From assembly GCA_004213515.1 (NCBI GenBank), contig SHAK01000009.1:16231-80230 (forward strand): a stretch of DNA of 64,000 bases. Direction: 5' to 3'. Source of the DNA: Limisphaerales bacterium (lineage in GTDB: Bacteria; Verrucomicrobiota; Verrucomicrobiia; Limisphaerales; UBA1096). The notes beneath the pieces were generated by a model. The model saw only the letters and a list, made by a program, of their open reading frames with translations. It did not search any database and was not told the DNA's origin. The position numbers and the translations under genes are program-made. Position 1 is the stretch's first letter. Each line of letters begins with the position of its first letter. This document shows, piece after piece, positions 1 through 8,659 of this stretch.

Positions 1-1908
1 CAAATAAATTGTTTCATTTGCCCCTAAATTCAAATCATGTACTTCAGCATCATTCCAATGAGGCTTATTCGTCCATTTAAAATCAGTTTTCCCAGAATCG
101 GCAGATCGCGAAAAGACCTGAACTTCAGCAAGAGACAATATTGGTTCATTCCGATCTTTTATAGGCAACAACTCCACCCGAACTATTGATACCTCTCTTT
201 CCGTTTTAAACGGAATAGAAAATCCCTCATCAGCTTTAGGGTTACCCTTCTTGTCAGAAAAAAAATCTTTTTGAAATAGTACCTCTCGCTTCGAGTCTAA
301 CCCCAACACGCGGAATGCTGACAAGCGATCGGAAGCTTCAGCCCGATTCCAAAGAACAACCTGCGACACATCAGTTGGCTTTAATAAAATCACTTCCCAC
401 CACGGTGATTTATCATCAGGGTTTTGTGTATGAGTTACAGAATTATTAGCATAAACCCCTGAAGTATTCCCATCTATAGCCAATTTAGCGAAACCATCGT
501 AAGCTGTCGATGACTGCCTAGCTACTCCTTGAGGCGCAACGTTCAAACCGATAGCCAAACTTTCTGGTTTAAAAGAATAGCTAAAAGCAGAATCAAAAGA
601 ATCTGATTTAAAGGGCCCAATAGACTCCCAAACTGACTTTTTTGGCTTTGGTTTTGCTAAGTCTCGCAATGATTTCAGCTCCCAATTCTGCTGCCCATTT
701 GCCAATTCTGGCGTATGTACATTCAACATAGACTCAAGCGATTTAATCTCTTTTGAAATAACTTCCAATTTTTCAGTTTGCTCCTTACTAGGATAAGGCA
801 AACGAGGAGAATCATCTCCTCTATCAGCATCTTGGCTCTGATTAAAAAATGAATAAAATTGGTAATATTCCTTTTGAGTAATAGGATCATATTTATGGGT
901 ATGACATTTTGCACAACCCATTGTCAAACCCATCCAAACTTGCATTGTGGTATCTACACGATCACGGACTGCCTCTGTTCTAAACTCTTCATCATCAGTT
1001 CCTCCTTCAGTATTGGTTTTGGTATTACGGTGAAATGCTGTAGCTAACAATTGGTCTCTGCTTGGTTTAACTAATAGATCCCCCGCTAACTGATTAACAG
1101 TGAACTGATCATAAGGCATGTTTTGATTAAATGCATTAATCACCCAATCACGATATTTCCATATCACCCTCAGGGGATCTGATCCGTATCCCGCCGAATC
1201 CGCAAAGCGAGCTAAGTCGAGCCAAACACGAGCCCAACGTTCTCCGAAAGCTGGACGAGACAACAAATCATCTACAAGTGACTCATATGCATTTGATCTC
1301 TTGTCATTTAAGAACCTCTCTACTTCTGCAGGACTTGGGGGAAGGCCATTTAGATCTAGGAAAAGCCTGCGAATGATCGTGTATCGATCCGCCAGCTTGT
1401 TGGGATGATGCCCGGTCGCTTCTAACTTCGATAAAATAAAATAATCAATAGCATTCTTCACCCAATCTTGATCACTTACATCAGGGATCTTAGGACGTAC
1501 AGGAGGAACAAAAGCCCAGTGTCTATCATAAGCAACCCCATCATCAATCCACTTGCCAATTAGCTCAATCTCTTCTGAAGTCAATTCATGACCACTGTCT
1601 GGAGGAGGCATGATTTCATCTTTATCGGAAACCAATAATCTGGCATATAATTCACTTTCATTCCTTTTTCCAGGAACCACTGCAGGAACACCCTTGCGTT
1701 CAGCAACAACAGCATCTCTAATATCTAAACGCAAACCAGCCTTACGCGTACCATCATCTGGTCCATGACATGAAAAACAATTGCGAGAAAGGACTGGACG
1801 AATGTCACGATTGTAATCAATCGCTTCCCCAACGGCTGCTTGATTACAAAAACAAACGATAATGCAAAATCCAAAAATAAGTTTCAGTTGTTTTAGAATA
1901 AAACTCAC
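1..1908 (-). CDS. PSCyt1/DUF1549 protein with discoidin-like domain (partial, C-terminus beyond window)
   Basis: Open frame running off the left edge; 636 codons are present. I chose GTG 1908 because a hydrophobic signal peptide follows at once; an in-frame GTG at 1929 is an alternative. An N-terminal cytochrome-like segment has NCFSCHG (about residue 44). The DUF1549 part shows GLPPSP, GERWARVWLDLARF and CAKCHTHKYDP, the last a second CxxCH motif. After it comes a segment typical of F5/8 type C (discoidin) domains (WWEVILL, then a W-N-R strand). The DUF1553 domain expected at the C-terminus would lie outside the window. This family is abundant in Planctomycetes and Verrucomicrobiota, is probably periplasmic, and has no established function. 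A pseudopilin lies just upstream on the same strand. Confidence 0.9.
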   Translation of the reverse strand, partial: MSFILKQLKLIFGFCIIVCFCNQAAVGEAIDYNRDIRPVLSRNCFSCHGPDDGTRKAGLRLDIRDAVVAERKGVPAVVPGKRNESELYARLLVSDKDEIMPPPDSGHELTSEEIELIGKWIDDGVAYDRHWAFVPPVRPKIPDVSDQDWVKNAIDYFILSKLEATGHHPNKLADRYTIIRRLFLDLNGLPPSPAEVERFLNDKRSNAYESLVDDLLSRPAFGERWARVWLDLARFADSAGYGSDPLRVIWKYRDWVINAFNQNMPYDQFTVNQLAGDLLVKPSRDQLLATAFHRNTKTNTEGGTDDEEFRTEAVRDRVDTTMQVWMGLTMGCAKCHTHKYDPITQKEYYQFYSFFNQSQDADRGDDSPRLPYPSKEQTEKLEVISKEIKSLESMLNVHTPELANGQQNWELKSLRDLAKPKPKKSVWESIGPFKSDSFDSAFSYSFKPESLAIGLNVAPQGVARQSSTAYDGFAKLAIDGNTSGVYANNSVTHTQNPDDKSPWWEVILLKPTDVSQVVLWNRAEASDRLSAFRVLGLDSKREVLFQKDFFSDKKGNPKADEGFSIPFKTEREVSIVRVELLPIKDRNEPILSLAEVQVFSRSADSGKTDFKWTNKPHWNDAEVHDLNLGANETIYL

Positions 1909-1989
1909 GTCTTTAAGAAAAAATGACACCGAATCAAGTGACGCACCAGTCTTTAGTTGCAGACTGATCTCAAATAATTAATTCGAAAA

Positions 1990-2805
1990 TCACTTCGGGC
2001 GCTGACCCGGAATTTTCCAGTTTTTATGCCAATGAAACTGCCAAAGTTTTTCGTTGGAAGCCATTTCAGCATGGCCGTCAAAAAAAACCAGGTTGATTGC
2101 ACCTGGTAAAATACTGTTTTTGAACCTGCTAGAAGGCAATGCTGTGTTTCCTGTTGAATATTTATGACGCGCTAATGTGATTCTTGCCATACCTGCATTT
2201 TGACCTGCATTACCATTAGCCAAATCACTCGCAGGGCGATCTTTTTCTTGAGGCCATGCATCAACCCACATCGAGTCACAAAAAATCGGGCTCTCACTAG
2301 TGTAACGAACCTCAGAATCAAGTCTAAAAGCATTCTTAACGTTCGGATACAATCCTGCACCATCAGGCCAGTCCCCGGAGTAAAACCAACCATTTAAAGC
2401 ATAACTTCCAGTCCATTTTGGCTCTCTGGTGCCTGGCCGCATTTCGTTTGACCAAACCCAAGCTGAAGTAGAAGTTCCTGGCTTGCCTTTTTTGTAAAGT
2501 GCCGAAGGACAAAGCCGCACTGCATCAACCTCTGCATAATACTTAGCTATAGAAGCCATCCAAAGCATATTCTGCCCTCGACGAACGCCACCACTATATG
2601 AGGGAGTCCTTCCTGTTTCATTGGAGTATAAAAAAAATCCAAGGCCAAGTTGCTTTACATTATTTAGACACTTAATTTCACCCGCCTTGCTTTTTGCTTT
2701 AGCTAAAGCAGGCAAAAGCAAACCAGCTAAAATCGCAATAATAGCAATCACCACAAGTAATTCAATTAAGGTAAAACCGTTATTATCAGAAAAATCCTTT
2801 TTCAC
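1990..2805 (-). CDS. Prepilin-type cleavage/methylation domain protein (pseudopilin)
   Basis: A 271-residue protein whose N-terminus (residues 9-37) carries the class III prepilin signal: a short charged leader, then [17 protein letters not shown] with Glu at mature position 5, then [12 protein letters not shown]. The globular C-terminal part ends with [10 protein letters not shown], the FxDGH signature of the large Verrucomicrobiota/Planctomycete pseudopilin-like family. By family knowledge it is cleaved by a prepilin peptidase and anchored in the inner membrane or assembled into a fibre, but no assembly ATPase, secretin or peptidase gene is in the window. It sits directly upstream of a PSCyt1/DUF1549 gene (81 bp gap), so the two may be cotranscribed. 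Role unknown. Confidence 0.92.
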   Translation of the reverse strand: MKKDFSDNNGFTLIELLVVIAIIAILAGLLLPALAKAKSKAGEIKCLNNVKQLGLGFFLYSNETGRTPSYSGGVRRGQNMLWMASIAKYYAEVDAVRLCPSALYKKGKPGTSTSAWVWSNEMRPGTREPKWTGSYALNGWFYSGDWPDGAGLYPNVKNAFRLDSEVRYTSESPIFCDSMWVDAWPQEKDRPASDLANGNAGQNAGMARITLARHKYSTGNTALPSSRFKNSILPGAINLVFFDGHAEMASNEKLWQFHWHKNWKIPGQRPK

Positions 2806-3037
2806 TAAACTGGAATATCAAACAGCCCACTTATTTTAATTAATAAGACAAGACCAATAATAATATCTATTATTAAAAAAGCATAATATAAAATTTATGT
2901 TAATTTTTAATAATTCCTCCTAATTTGGATAAATATTCAATCTGTATTAATCCGAATTATAATTTATTTTATAAATCATTGGCAGAAAACCCATGACGTC
3001 AATAAAACCTTGATCTACTATTCCTCTCACTAATCAA
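2806..3037. other. AT-rich divergent intergenic region
   Basis: About 230 very AT-rich bases between a minus-strand pseudopilin and the plus-strand DUF1080 gene. It must carry promoters in both directions, but no confident -35/-10 pair or operator is apparent. Confidence 0.4.
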
Positions 3038-3787
3038 ATGAAATTAGAAAAGAAAATCACTTTAACTGCCATAATTGCTCTCTTAGCCTTCCAAAATCAA
3101 TCTGCCTACGCTGAAGAAAAGAAAACAATCGCTAAACCAATTACACAGGCAAACATAACCGGCACTGAGCTTGGTTGGCGCCCTATGACGAAGGATGATT
3201 TTGTAAACGTCAATTGTAATGATGACACATGGTCTTTTGAGAGTAATCTTATAAAATGCTCAGGCAATCCAGTTGGAGTAATTCGCACAAAAAAAATGGT
3301 TAAAAATTTGGAGCTTGTTGTTGAATGGAAACACAAAAAATACGGTGGAAACTCTGGTGTATTCCTTTGGGCTACTCCAGACAGCATCGAAAGACTTGAA
3401 CAAGGAAAAGGCAGGCTACCCGCAGGAATAGAAGTTCAAGTACTCGATCTCGGTTACTCAGAGTTATACGAAAAACAGCATAAAAAACCGTCTGATTGGT
3501 TCACATCACACGGCGATGTTTTCCCCACACAAAACGCTAAAATGAAACCGTTCCCTCCAGTCGCTCCGAACGGTAAGCGTAGTTTCCCTTCAAAAAACAC
3601 AACTAAGGGCATCAATCAATGGAATCATTACTACATACGCGCAATCAACGGTGAAGTCCGATTATGGGTTAACGGTGTCGAAGTCTCCGGAGGTACAAAC
3701 TGCCAACCAGCAACCGGCTATCTCTGCCTCGAATCCGAAGGTGCCCCAATCGAATTCCGAAACCTTCGCATCCGCGAACTACCTTAA
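3038..3787 (+). CDS. DUF1080 (3-keto-disaccharide hydrolase family) secreted protein
   Basis: A 249-residue protein with a Sec signal peptide (about residues 1-25, ending SAYAEE). The rest is one DUF1080 jelly-roll domain. Visible hallmarks are LELVVEWKHKKYGGNSGVFLW, GIEVQVLD, NHYYIRAINGEVRLWVNGVEV and a closing strand GAPIEFRNLRIREL. Characterised members hydrolyse 3-keto-glycosides or act as lectin-like glycan-binding modules; which applies here cannot be read from the sequence. It is separated by 30 bp from the acetamidase-like gene on the same strand, so a two-gene unit is likely. The upstream 230 bp are AT-rich and without genes. Confidence 0.93.
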   Translation: MKLEKKITLTAIIALLAFQNQSAYAEEKKTIAKPITQANITGTELGWRPMTKDDFVNVNCNDDTWSFESNLIKCSGNPVGVIRTKKMVKNLELVVEWKHKKYGGNSGVFLWATPDSIERLEQGKGRLPAGIEVQVLDLGYSELYEKQHKKPSDWFTSHGDVFPTQNAKMKPFPPVAPNGKRSFPSKNTTKGINQWNHYYIRAINGEVRLWVNGVEVSGGTNCQPATGYLCLESEGAPIEFRNLRIRELP

Positions 3788-3817
3788 GTAATTAACCTCA
3801 CTTGGCCTCTCAATATC

Positions 3818-4780
3818 ATGAAACGCATTAGCAGAGACCATGCTCGAAAGTTTGCCTTTGACTGGCGCGACGAACCGCTTCTTCAGGTTGACTGTGGGGA
3901 GTTGATCGAAATCGAGACTTGGGATGCAGGCTCCGGATTCTTCAAGTCGCCCGATAACAAGGCAATCCCAAAAAACCGGCCAGGGTTCGACAAGCATCCC
4001 CCACTGGCAAATCCCATCGGCGGCCCCGTTTACATTAAAGGAGCAGAACCAGGTGACATATTGAAAGTCGAAATCGAAGACATCCTCGTTGGCGACTATT
4101 CGTGGGTCGCAATCGGCCCAAACCGAGGCCCACTCGGGCAATCTACGCGCTGGCCTAAAGTTTCTGAAAAATACACTACAAAAATTTTCCAACACACCCC
4201 TGGGCCAAGCGGCACAATGAGGGACGGCACGATGCAATTTAGCGACAATATTACCTGGCCTATTACCCCATTCATCGGAACGATTGGTGTTGCACCAGAG
4301 CGCGAAGTTTGCACTAGCATAGATGGTCAGGGATCTTGGGGTGGTAATTTGGATATCCGTGATGTGGCGGTCGGCAACAGCATCTATCTACCAGTGTTTC
4401 ATAATGGCGCGCTCTTTTACCTCGGAGATGTTCACGCAAGTCAGGGAGACACAGAATACACCGGCACAGCAGCAGAAACCTGCGCCACAGTTCGAGTCAA
4501 ATTTCAATTAACCAAGCGCTCACGACTGACAAGTATGCGAATCGAAAAAAGCGACTCTATCATTTCTATACAATCAGCACGACCGCTTGAAACCGCGGTA
4601 GATAAGGCAACGCAGCACCTCATGGAATGGTTGGTGGATGAGTACGCGTTTTCACAGGAAGACGCCTATTGTCTCATCAGTACCTGCCCCTATTTTCGTA
4701 TTAACATATACCAGATGCTCATAGCTACTGATATGGGTTTCGTCGCCGGAGCAGAAATTCCAAAAGTATACCTAAGTTAA
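3818..4780 (+). CDS. Acetamidase/formamidase family protein
   Basis: A 320-residue cytoplasmic-looking protein (no signal peptide) matching the FmdA/AmdA fold along its length. Seen features are an N-terminal GELIEIETWDAGSGFF, the PEPGD-like GAEPGDILKVEIEDI, IGTIGVAPE, GSWGGNLDIRDVAVGNSIYLP and GALFYLGDVHASQGDTEYTG. These are the conserved metal-site blocks of formamidases and acetamidases, which hydrolyse short amides to ammonia and acid. The physiological substrate is not evident. It lies 30 bp after the DUF1080 gene and converges on the aldolase gene that ends the sulfatase unit. Confidence 0.92.
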   Translation: MKRISRDHARKFAFDWRDEPLLQVDCGELIEIETWDAGSGFFKSPDNKAIPKNRPGFDKHPPLANPIGGPVYIKGAEPGDILKVEIEDILVGDYSWVAIGPNRGPLGQSTRWPKVSEKYTTKIFQHTPGPSGTMRDGTMQFSDNITWPITPFIGTIGVAPEREVCTSIDGQGSWGGNLDIRDVAVGNSIYLPVFHNGALFYLGDVHASQGDTEYTGTAAETCATVRVKFQLTKRSRLTSMRIEKSDSIISIQSARPLETAVDKATQHLMEWLVDEYAFSQEDAYCLISTCPYFRINIYQMLIATDMGFVAGAEIPKVYLS

Positions 4781-4801
4781 CACAAAGTATTTTAAAAATA
4801 G

Positions 4802-5716
4802 CTATTTCAAAGCCCAATCAAAGAAACCCATCGCTTCAAGATCATATCGAAGCGCCGACTCTGCATCCCTCTTCAATCGAGTGATTGGAGGGCGAACAGG
4901 GCCACAGTCCACCCCCGCAAACTTTACCACCGCCTTGCATGCCCCACCGAATCCGCTTTTATACATACGTTTGATCATCTTTACCGATCTTGCCTGATCC
5001 GCATTGGCTGCATCAAAATCGCCTCTGTTGTAAGCTTCGATAATTCGAAGATAAAGTGGAGCAGCAAAATTATAAGTACTCCCAACTCCTCCAACACATC
5101 CGAGAGCTAAACCCTCAATTAATCGCTCGTCAGTGCCAAACAGAATATCAATGTTCACTGTCTCGTGTGACATACAGCGTTTCAACATATCCAAATCTGG
5201 ATTCGTGAATTTGATTCCGGCAAATCCAGATAAACGCTCTTCCGCAATACTCATGAATGCTGCTGTATTAACGCTAACCCCAGTCATTGATGGTATATCG
5301 TAAAAATAAAACGGCAAATTCGGAGCCGGTTTGATCATCTCCGAAAACCAATCACAAAGCACCTCTTCATCATTCGGCTTAAAAAAAGTAGATGCCATCG
5401 CAGAGATAGCCACTGCTCCATTAGCTTCCGCGGCCCGCACCATCTCCTGGGTATCTGGCAAGCAATCACCTCCAACGTGAGCCACGTTAATCAATCCATG
5501 CCGCTCCGCCTCTCGCCCCCAAACCTCGAACAGCTTAATCCGCTCAGACGTCATCAGCGACAAAGACTCACCTGTTGTTCCACCGACAAAAACACCTGCC
5601 ACACCATTACTAGCTAAATGCTCCGCCTGTCGTGACACAACATCATAGTTTACAGAAAAATCATCATTCATCGGCGTATGCACCGCCGCGATAAGCCCTT
5701 TAAGTTTCAATTTCAT
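4802..5716 (-). CDS. N-acetylneuraminate lyase-like aldolase (DapA/NanA family)
   Basis: A 304-residue TIM-barrel class I aldolase. GLIAAVHTPM opens the barrel, GGTTGES (residues 45-51) is the carboxylate-binding loop, Y139 in FYFYDIP is the catalytic Tyr and K169 in GFAGIKFTNPD is the Schiff-base Lys. The family includes DapA, KDG aldolases and N-acetylneuraminate lyase; the sequence around both catalytic residues reads more like the neuraminate lyase branch. Position as last gene of a unit with a sialidase-like protein supports sialic acid or a related 2-keto sugar acid as substrate, but a DapA-type or other specificity is not excluded. ATG at 5716, 13 bp after the upstream sulfatase stop. 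Confidence 0.9.
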   Translation of the reverse strand: MKLKLKGLIAAVHTPMNDDFSVNYDVVSRQAEHLASNGVAGVFVGGTTGESLSLMTSERIKLFEVWGREAERHGLINVAHVGGDCLPDTQEMVRAAEANGAVAISAMASTFFKPNDEEVLCDWFSEMIKPAPNLPFYFYDIPSMTGVSVNTAAFMSIAEERLSGFAGIKFTNPDLDMLKRCMSHETVNIDILFGTDERLIEGLALGCVGGVGSTYNFAAPLYLRIIEAYNRGDFDAANADQARSVKMIKRMYKSGFGGACKAVVKFAGVDCGPVRPPITRLKRDAESALRYDLEAMGFFDWALK

Positions 5717-5729
5717 TTTTTATTAAAAT

Positions 5730-7238
5730 TCAATTATCCAAATTACTACCAAAATACATTTTTCCGGTTTTTTTGTTTTTCCAACTGTACGAATTAGGAT
5801 CGAATTCAAATTTATTTTTAGACAAAGCTGGTTCGGACCAGTTCTTAGGCAGCCACTTCGCTAAACGCTGTTTCACCATTTTATATTTACTTTTCGAAGC
5901 CAAATTCTCCCACTCGTTAGAATCAGTTTTGTGATCATACAACTCCTCAGAATCATCCGAATACCGAATATACCTCCAACGAGCACTCCGCACAGCAGCG
6001 TTTCGTTTCCGGAATTCAATTACTACCGGCTGCCGTTTAGTTTTCGGCACACGAAGCTGTGGAAGCAAACTCAATCCGTCGAATTGTTGATTACCTGAGA
6101 TTCCACACAAATCCAAAAGTGTTGGATATAAATCCAAAAGGCTCACCGGCTGATCGCACACTCCCGGTTTTAATTTGGGCGCTGCTATAATCAACGGAAT
6201 CCGTGTCGATTCTTCCCACAGAGTGGATTTATGCCAGTGTCGCTTTTCGCCTAAATGCCAACCATGATCTGACCAAAAAACTATCACTGTATTCGAATTA
6301 TACTCACTCGATTCAAGCGCATCCAACATTCGTCCTAACTGTTCATCAGCATAACTTATACTTGCCAAGTATGCTTGCACAGCGCGCAAAGTTGCCCCCT
6401 GTTCTTCTATCTTGTCGAGATCAGATCGACGTGCAGCGGCTAATCGTTTACCCGCCTCGGGAACATCTTCCAAATCCTCCTCTAATTTTTTTGGCGCTAC
6501 AATTTTAGCTAACGGGTAAAGGTCAAAAAAACGACGTGGGGCATACCACGGCAAATGCGGACGAAACAAGCCGCAGGCCAAAAAGAAAGGATTGTCTTGT
6601 TTCGCTTTCAAAAAACGCACTGCAAAATCGGCTGTCCTTACATCGTCCAAATCATCATTAGCAACCGGAATCACACCCCAATCATTTTCATGTGGTAAAC
6701 CTTTCACTTCGCTGAACGGGAAGCCTTCGGGTTTGTGTGTGTTCTGAGTCCAAGGGTAGTTCAATTTGGAGCCGCGAAACCAAGGATCGTCACGAAACAA
6801 AAGTCGCTTAAAAGCATTCCATTGTCGCGGTGGGTTATTGCCAGCTGTGTGGTGGAAAATTTTTCCAGACCCGTAAACTAAATAACCGCTTTGACGAAAC
6901 CTAACAGGTATAGTGACCATTTTTGGAAAATTCGGATACCACCAATGCTGGTTTTCATACAGGCCGGTCGTTGAAGGCTTTAAACCAGTCATGATCGCCG
7001 CACGGGACGGTGCACATTTTGGAGATACGCAATGAGCGTTAGTAAAAAGCATCCCTCGCTTGGCCAAACGATCAATGTTTGGCGTATACACATCACCCTC
7101 GTATCCCCCGAGGCAATTGACCCAATCTTTCATGTCATCCACCGCGATAAATAGCACATTGGGTCTACTCTCAATCGATGCCGCTTTGAGAAGCATAATC
7201 GAAGCAAAACTCAAAAATAAAACTAATAATTGTCTCAT
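5730..7238 (-). CDS. Sulfatase, iduronate-2-sulfatase-like
   Basis: A 502-residue S1-type sulfatase with signal peptide (about 1-22). RPNVLFIAVDDMKDW holds the metal-binding Asp pair and CAPSRAAIMTG (Cys75) is the formylglycine site. Later come YGSGKIFHH, a His in FRPHLPWYAP and VFWSDHGWHLGEKRHWHKSTLWEE, a block typical of iduronate-2-sulfatase-like enzymes. It would remove sulfate esters from a periplasmic or extracellular glycan after Cys-to-formylglycine maturation. Its ATG overlaps the upstream sulfatase stop codon by one base (TAATG), implying translational coupling. The exact sulfated sugar cannot be inferred. Confidence 0.94.
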   Translation of the reverse strand: MRQLLVLFLSFASIMLLKAASIESRPNVLFIAVDDMKDWVNCLGGYEGDVYTPNIDRLAKRGMLFTNAHCVSPKCAPSRAAIMTGLKPSTTGLYENQHWWYPNFPKMVTIPVRFRQSGYLVYGSGKIFHHTAGNNPPRQWNAFKRLLFRDDPWFRGSKLNYPWTQNTHKPEGFPFSEVKGLPHENDWGVIPVANDDLDDVRTADFAVRFLKAKQDNPFFLACGLFRPHLPWYAPRRFFDLYPLAKIVAPKKLEEDLEDVPEAGKRLAAARRSDLDKIEEQGATLRAVQAYLASISYADEQLGRMLDALESSEYNSNTVIVFWSDHGWHLGEKRHWHKSTLWEESTRIPLIIAAPKLKPGVCDQPVSLLDLYPTLLDLCGISGNQQFDGLSLLPQLRVPKTKRQPVVIEFRKRNAAVRSARWRYIRYSDDSEELYDHKTDSNEWENLASKSKYKMVKQRLAKWLPKNWSEPALSKNKFEFDPNSYSWKNKKTGKMYFGSNLDN

Positions 7239-8653
7239 TATTTTTCGGATTGATACTCAGGATTTGTTCGCATCGGATCCGCCCCCACTTCCTGCTGCCA
7301 CATTTTTAATTTCGATAGCAATAGCTTGGCTCGATTTGGCTTTTTTTTTGCAAGGTTCGTCGTCTCACCGCAGTCTTCCTTTAAGTTGAATAGCGACAAT
7401 TCGCCAGTCTCAAAAGCCTGAATCAACTTCCAGTCGCCTGAACGAATAACGCCTGCCGGAAAACTTTGGGGATGATTGTTATAGTGAGGGTAATGCCAAA
7501 ACAGAGAATCGCGATTCACCGCCCCAGCGCCCTTAAGCAATGGGGTTAAGTCAACCCCATCCTGATGCTGATAAGGACGCAACGGCTGACCGATCGCAGC
7601 CAAAATCGTTGGATAAAAATCGGTGCTTGTTATCGGAACAGATGAAATTATTCCTCCTTTTCTACTCTCAGGCCACTTAATGATGGCTGGCACTCGTAGC
7701 CCACCTTCGTAATTAGAACCTTTATTTGCCCTGAGTGGTGAATTGTTAGTCGCCCCAGCAAAACCGCCGTTATCACTTGTTAATATAACCAAAGTGTTTT
7801 CCTCTAATCCCAACTCTCGTAGTACACCAGTCACTTTTCCAACACTGTCATCGACACTTTCGACCATAGCAGCATAGGCGGGCTTTCCCTGTTGCTTGAG
7901 CTTCGAAACCACGTCGTACTTGGCAATCTTGTTTGGCTTTCCCTGCAGCGGCGTATGAACAGCGTAGTGAGATAGCATAAGAAAAAACGGTTTCCCGGCA
8001 TTACCCCGGATAAATCCCTCGGCCTCCGCCGCAAGACGGTCCACAAGATAATCTCCCTTTTTCCCGGAAAGCGGCTTTTTTTTATGCAGAGTTTTTCCGG
8101 TAGAAGGAATCCGCCATTTACCTGTGAAAGGGAAAAAATAACTTCCAGGTGCACCATAGTCGCGCCCTGCGATATTCACATCAAACCCTTGATGCTCAGG
8201 ATAATAATAAGTTTCTGTCCCCAAATGCCACTTACCCATGAATGCTGTTGTGTAGCCGTTCTCCCGCAAAGCCTCTGCAATCGTTACCTCCTCTAGGGGC
8301 AGGTTGGATATATAACGCCCTTCTTTCATTTTGTGCCCGGTTCGACTCCAGCGCCCAGAGGGCAGCCATTGAGTCAATAGTAATCGGGCAGGATATTTGC
8401 CAGTCATGATCGCCGCCCGAGTAGGCGAACAAACCGTGCAAGCAGCGTAGGCGTCGGTGAATTGCGCCCCCTCTTTAGCTAATTTGTCAATGTTTGGCGT
8501 TTTATAATAGTTACTGCCATAGCAACCGAGATCTCGCCAACCCAAGTCATCAATTAGAATGAATACAACATTAGTCTTGGGCTGATCGGCTTTTGTCGAT
8601 GCTGCAAAGACAAAGAACAAAAAGATAAATAGAAAAGAAATTACAAGTTTCAT
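7238..8653 (-). CDS. Sulfatase, arylsulfatase A-like
   Basis: A 471-residue S1 sulfatase with signal peptide (about 1-22). NVVFILIDDLGWRDLGCYG carries the metal-binding Asp pair, and VCSPTRAAIMTG (Cys75) is the formylglycine motif. Also visible are FMGKWHLG, HYAVHTPLQ, VILTSDNGG and GSNYEGGLRVPAIIKWP, the canonical exo-sulfatase blocks. Second-to-last sulfatase of the four-sulfatase run; only 6 bp separate it from the upstream sulfatase stop, and its stop overlaps the next start by one base. Secreted or periplasmic action on a sulfated sugar is expected; substrate unknown. Confidence 0.95.
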   Translation of the reverse strand: MKLVISFLFIFLFFVFAASTKADQPKTNVVFILIDDLGWRDLGCYGSNYYKTPNIDKLAKEGAQFTDAYAACTVCSPTRAAIMTGKYPARLLLTQWLPSGRWSRTGHKMKEGRYISNLPLEEVTIAEALRENGYTTAFMGKWHLGTETYYYPEHQGFDVNIAGRDYGAPGSYFFPFTGKWRIPSTGKTLHKKKPLSGKKGDYLVDRLAAEAEGFIRGNAGKPFFLMLSHYAVHTPLQGKPNKIAKYDVVSKLKQQGKPAYAAMVESVDDSVGKVTGVLRELGLEENTLVILTSDNGGFAGATNNSPLRANKGSNYEGGLRVPAIIKWPESRKGGIISSVPITSTDFYPTILAAIGQPLRPYQHQDGVDLTPLLKGAGAVNRDSLFWHYPHYNNHPQSFPAGVIRSGDWKLIQAFETGELSLFNLKEDCGETTNLAKKKPNRAKLLLSKLKMWQQEVGADPMRTNPEYQSEK

Positions 8654-8659
8654 TTTAGA

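Noticed and set aside
1947..1966. Inverted repeat CAGTCT...AGACTG between pseudopilin and PSCyt1 gene
   Set aside because: Six-bp stem with no T-run on either strand; too weak to call a terminator or operator.
3106..3387. Minus-strand frame of 93 codons opposite the DUF1080 gene
   Set aside because: Antisense shadow of a well-conserved gene; no recognisable motif or ribosome site.
3779..4237. Minus-strand frame of 152 codons opposite the acetamidase gene
   Set aside because: Antisense to conserved amidase blocks; product shows no domain or signal.
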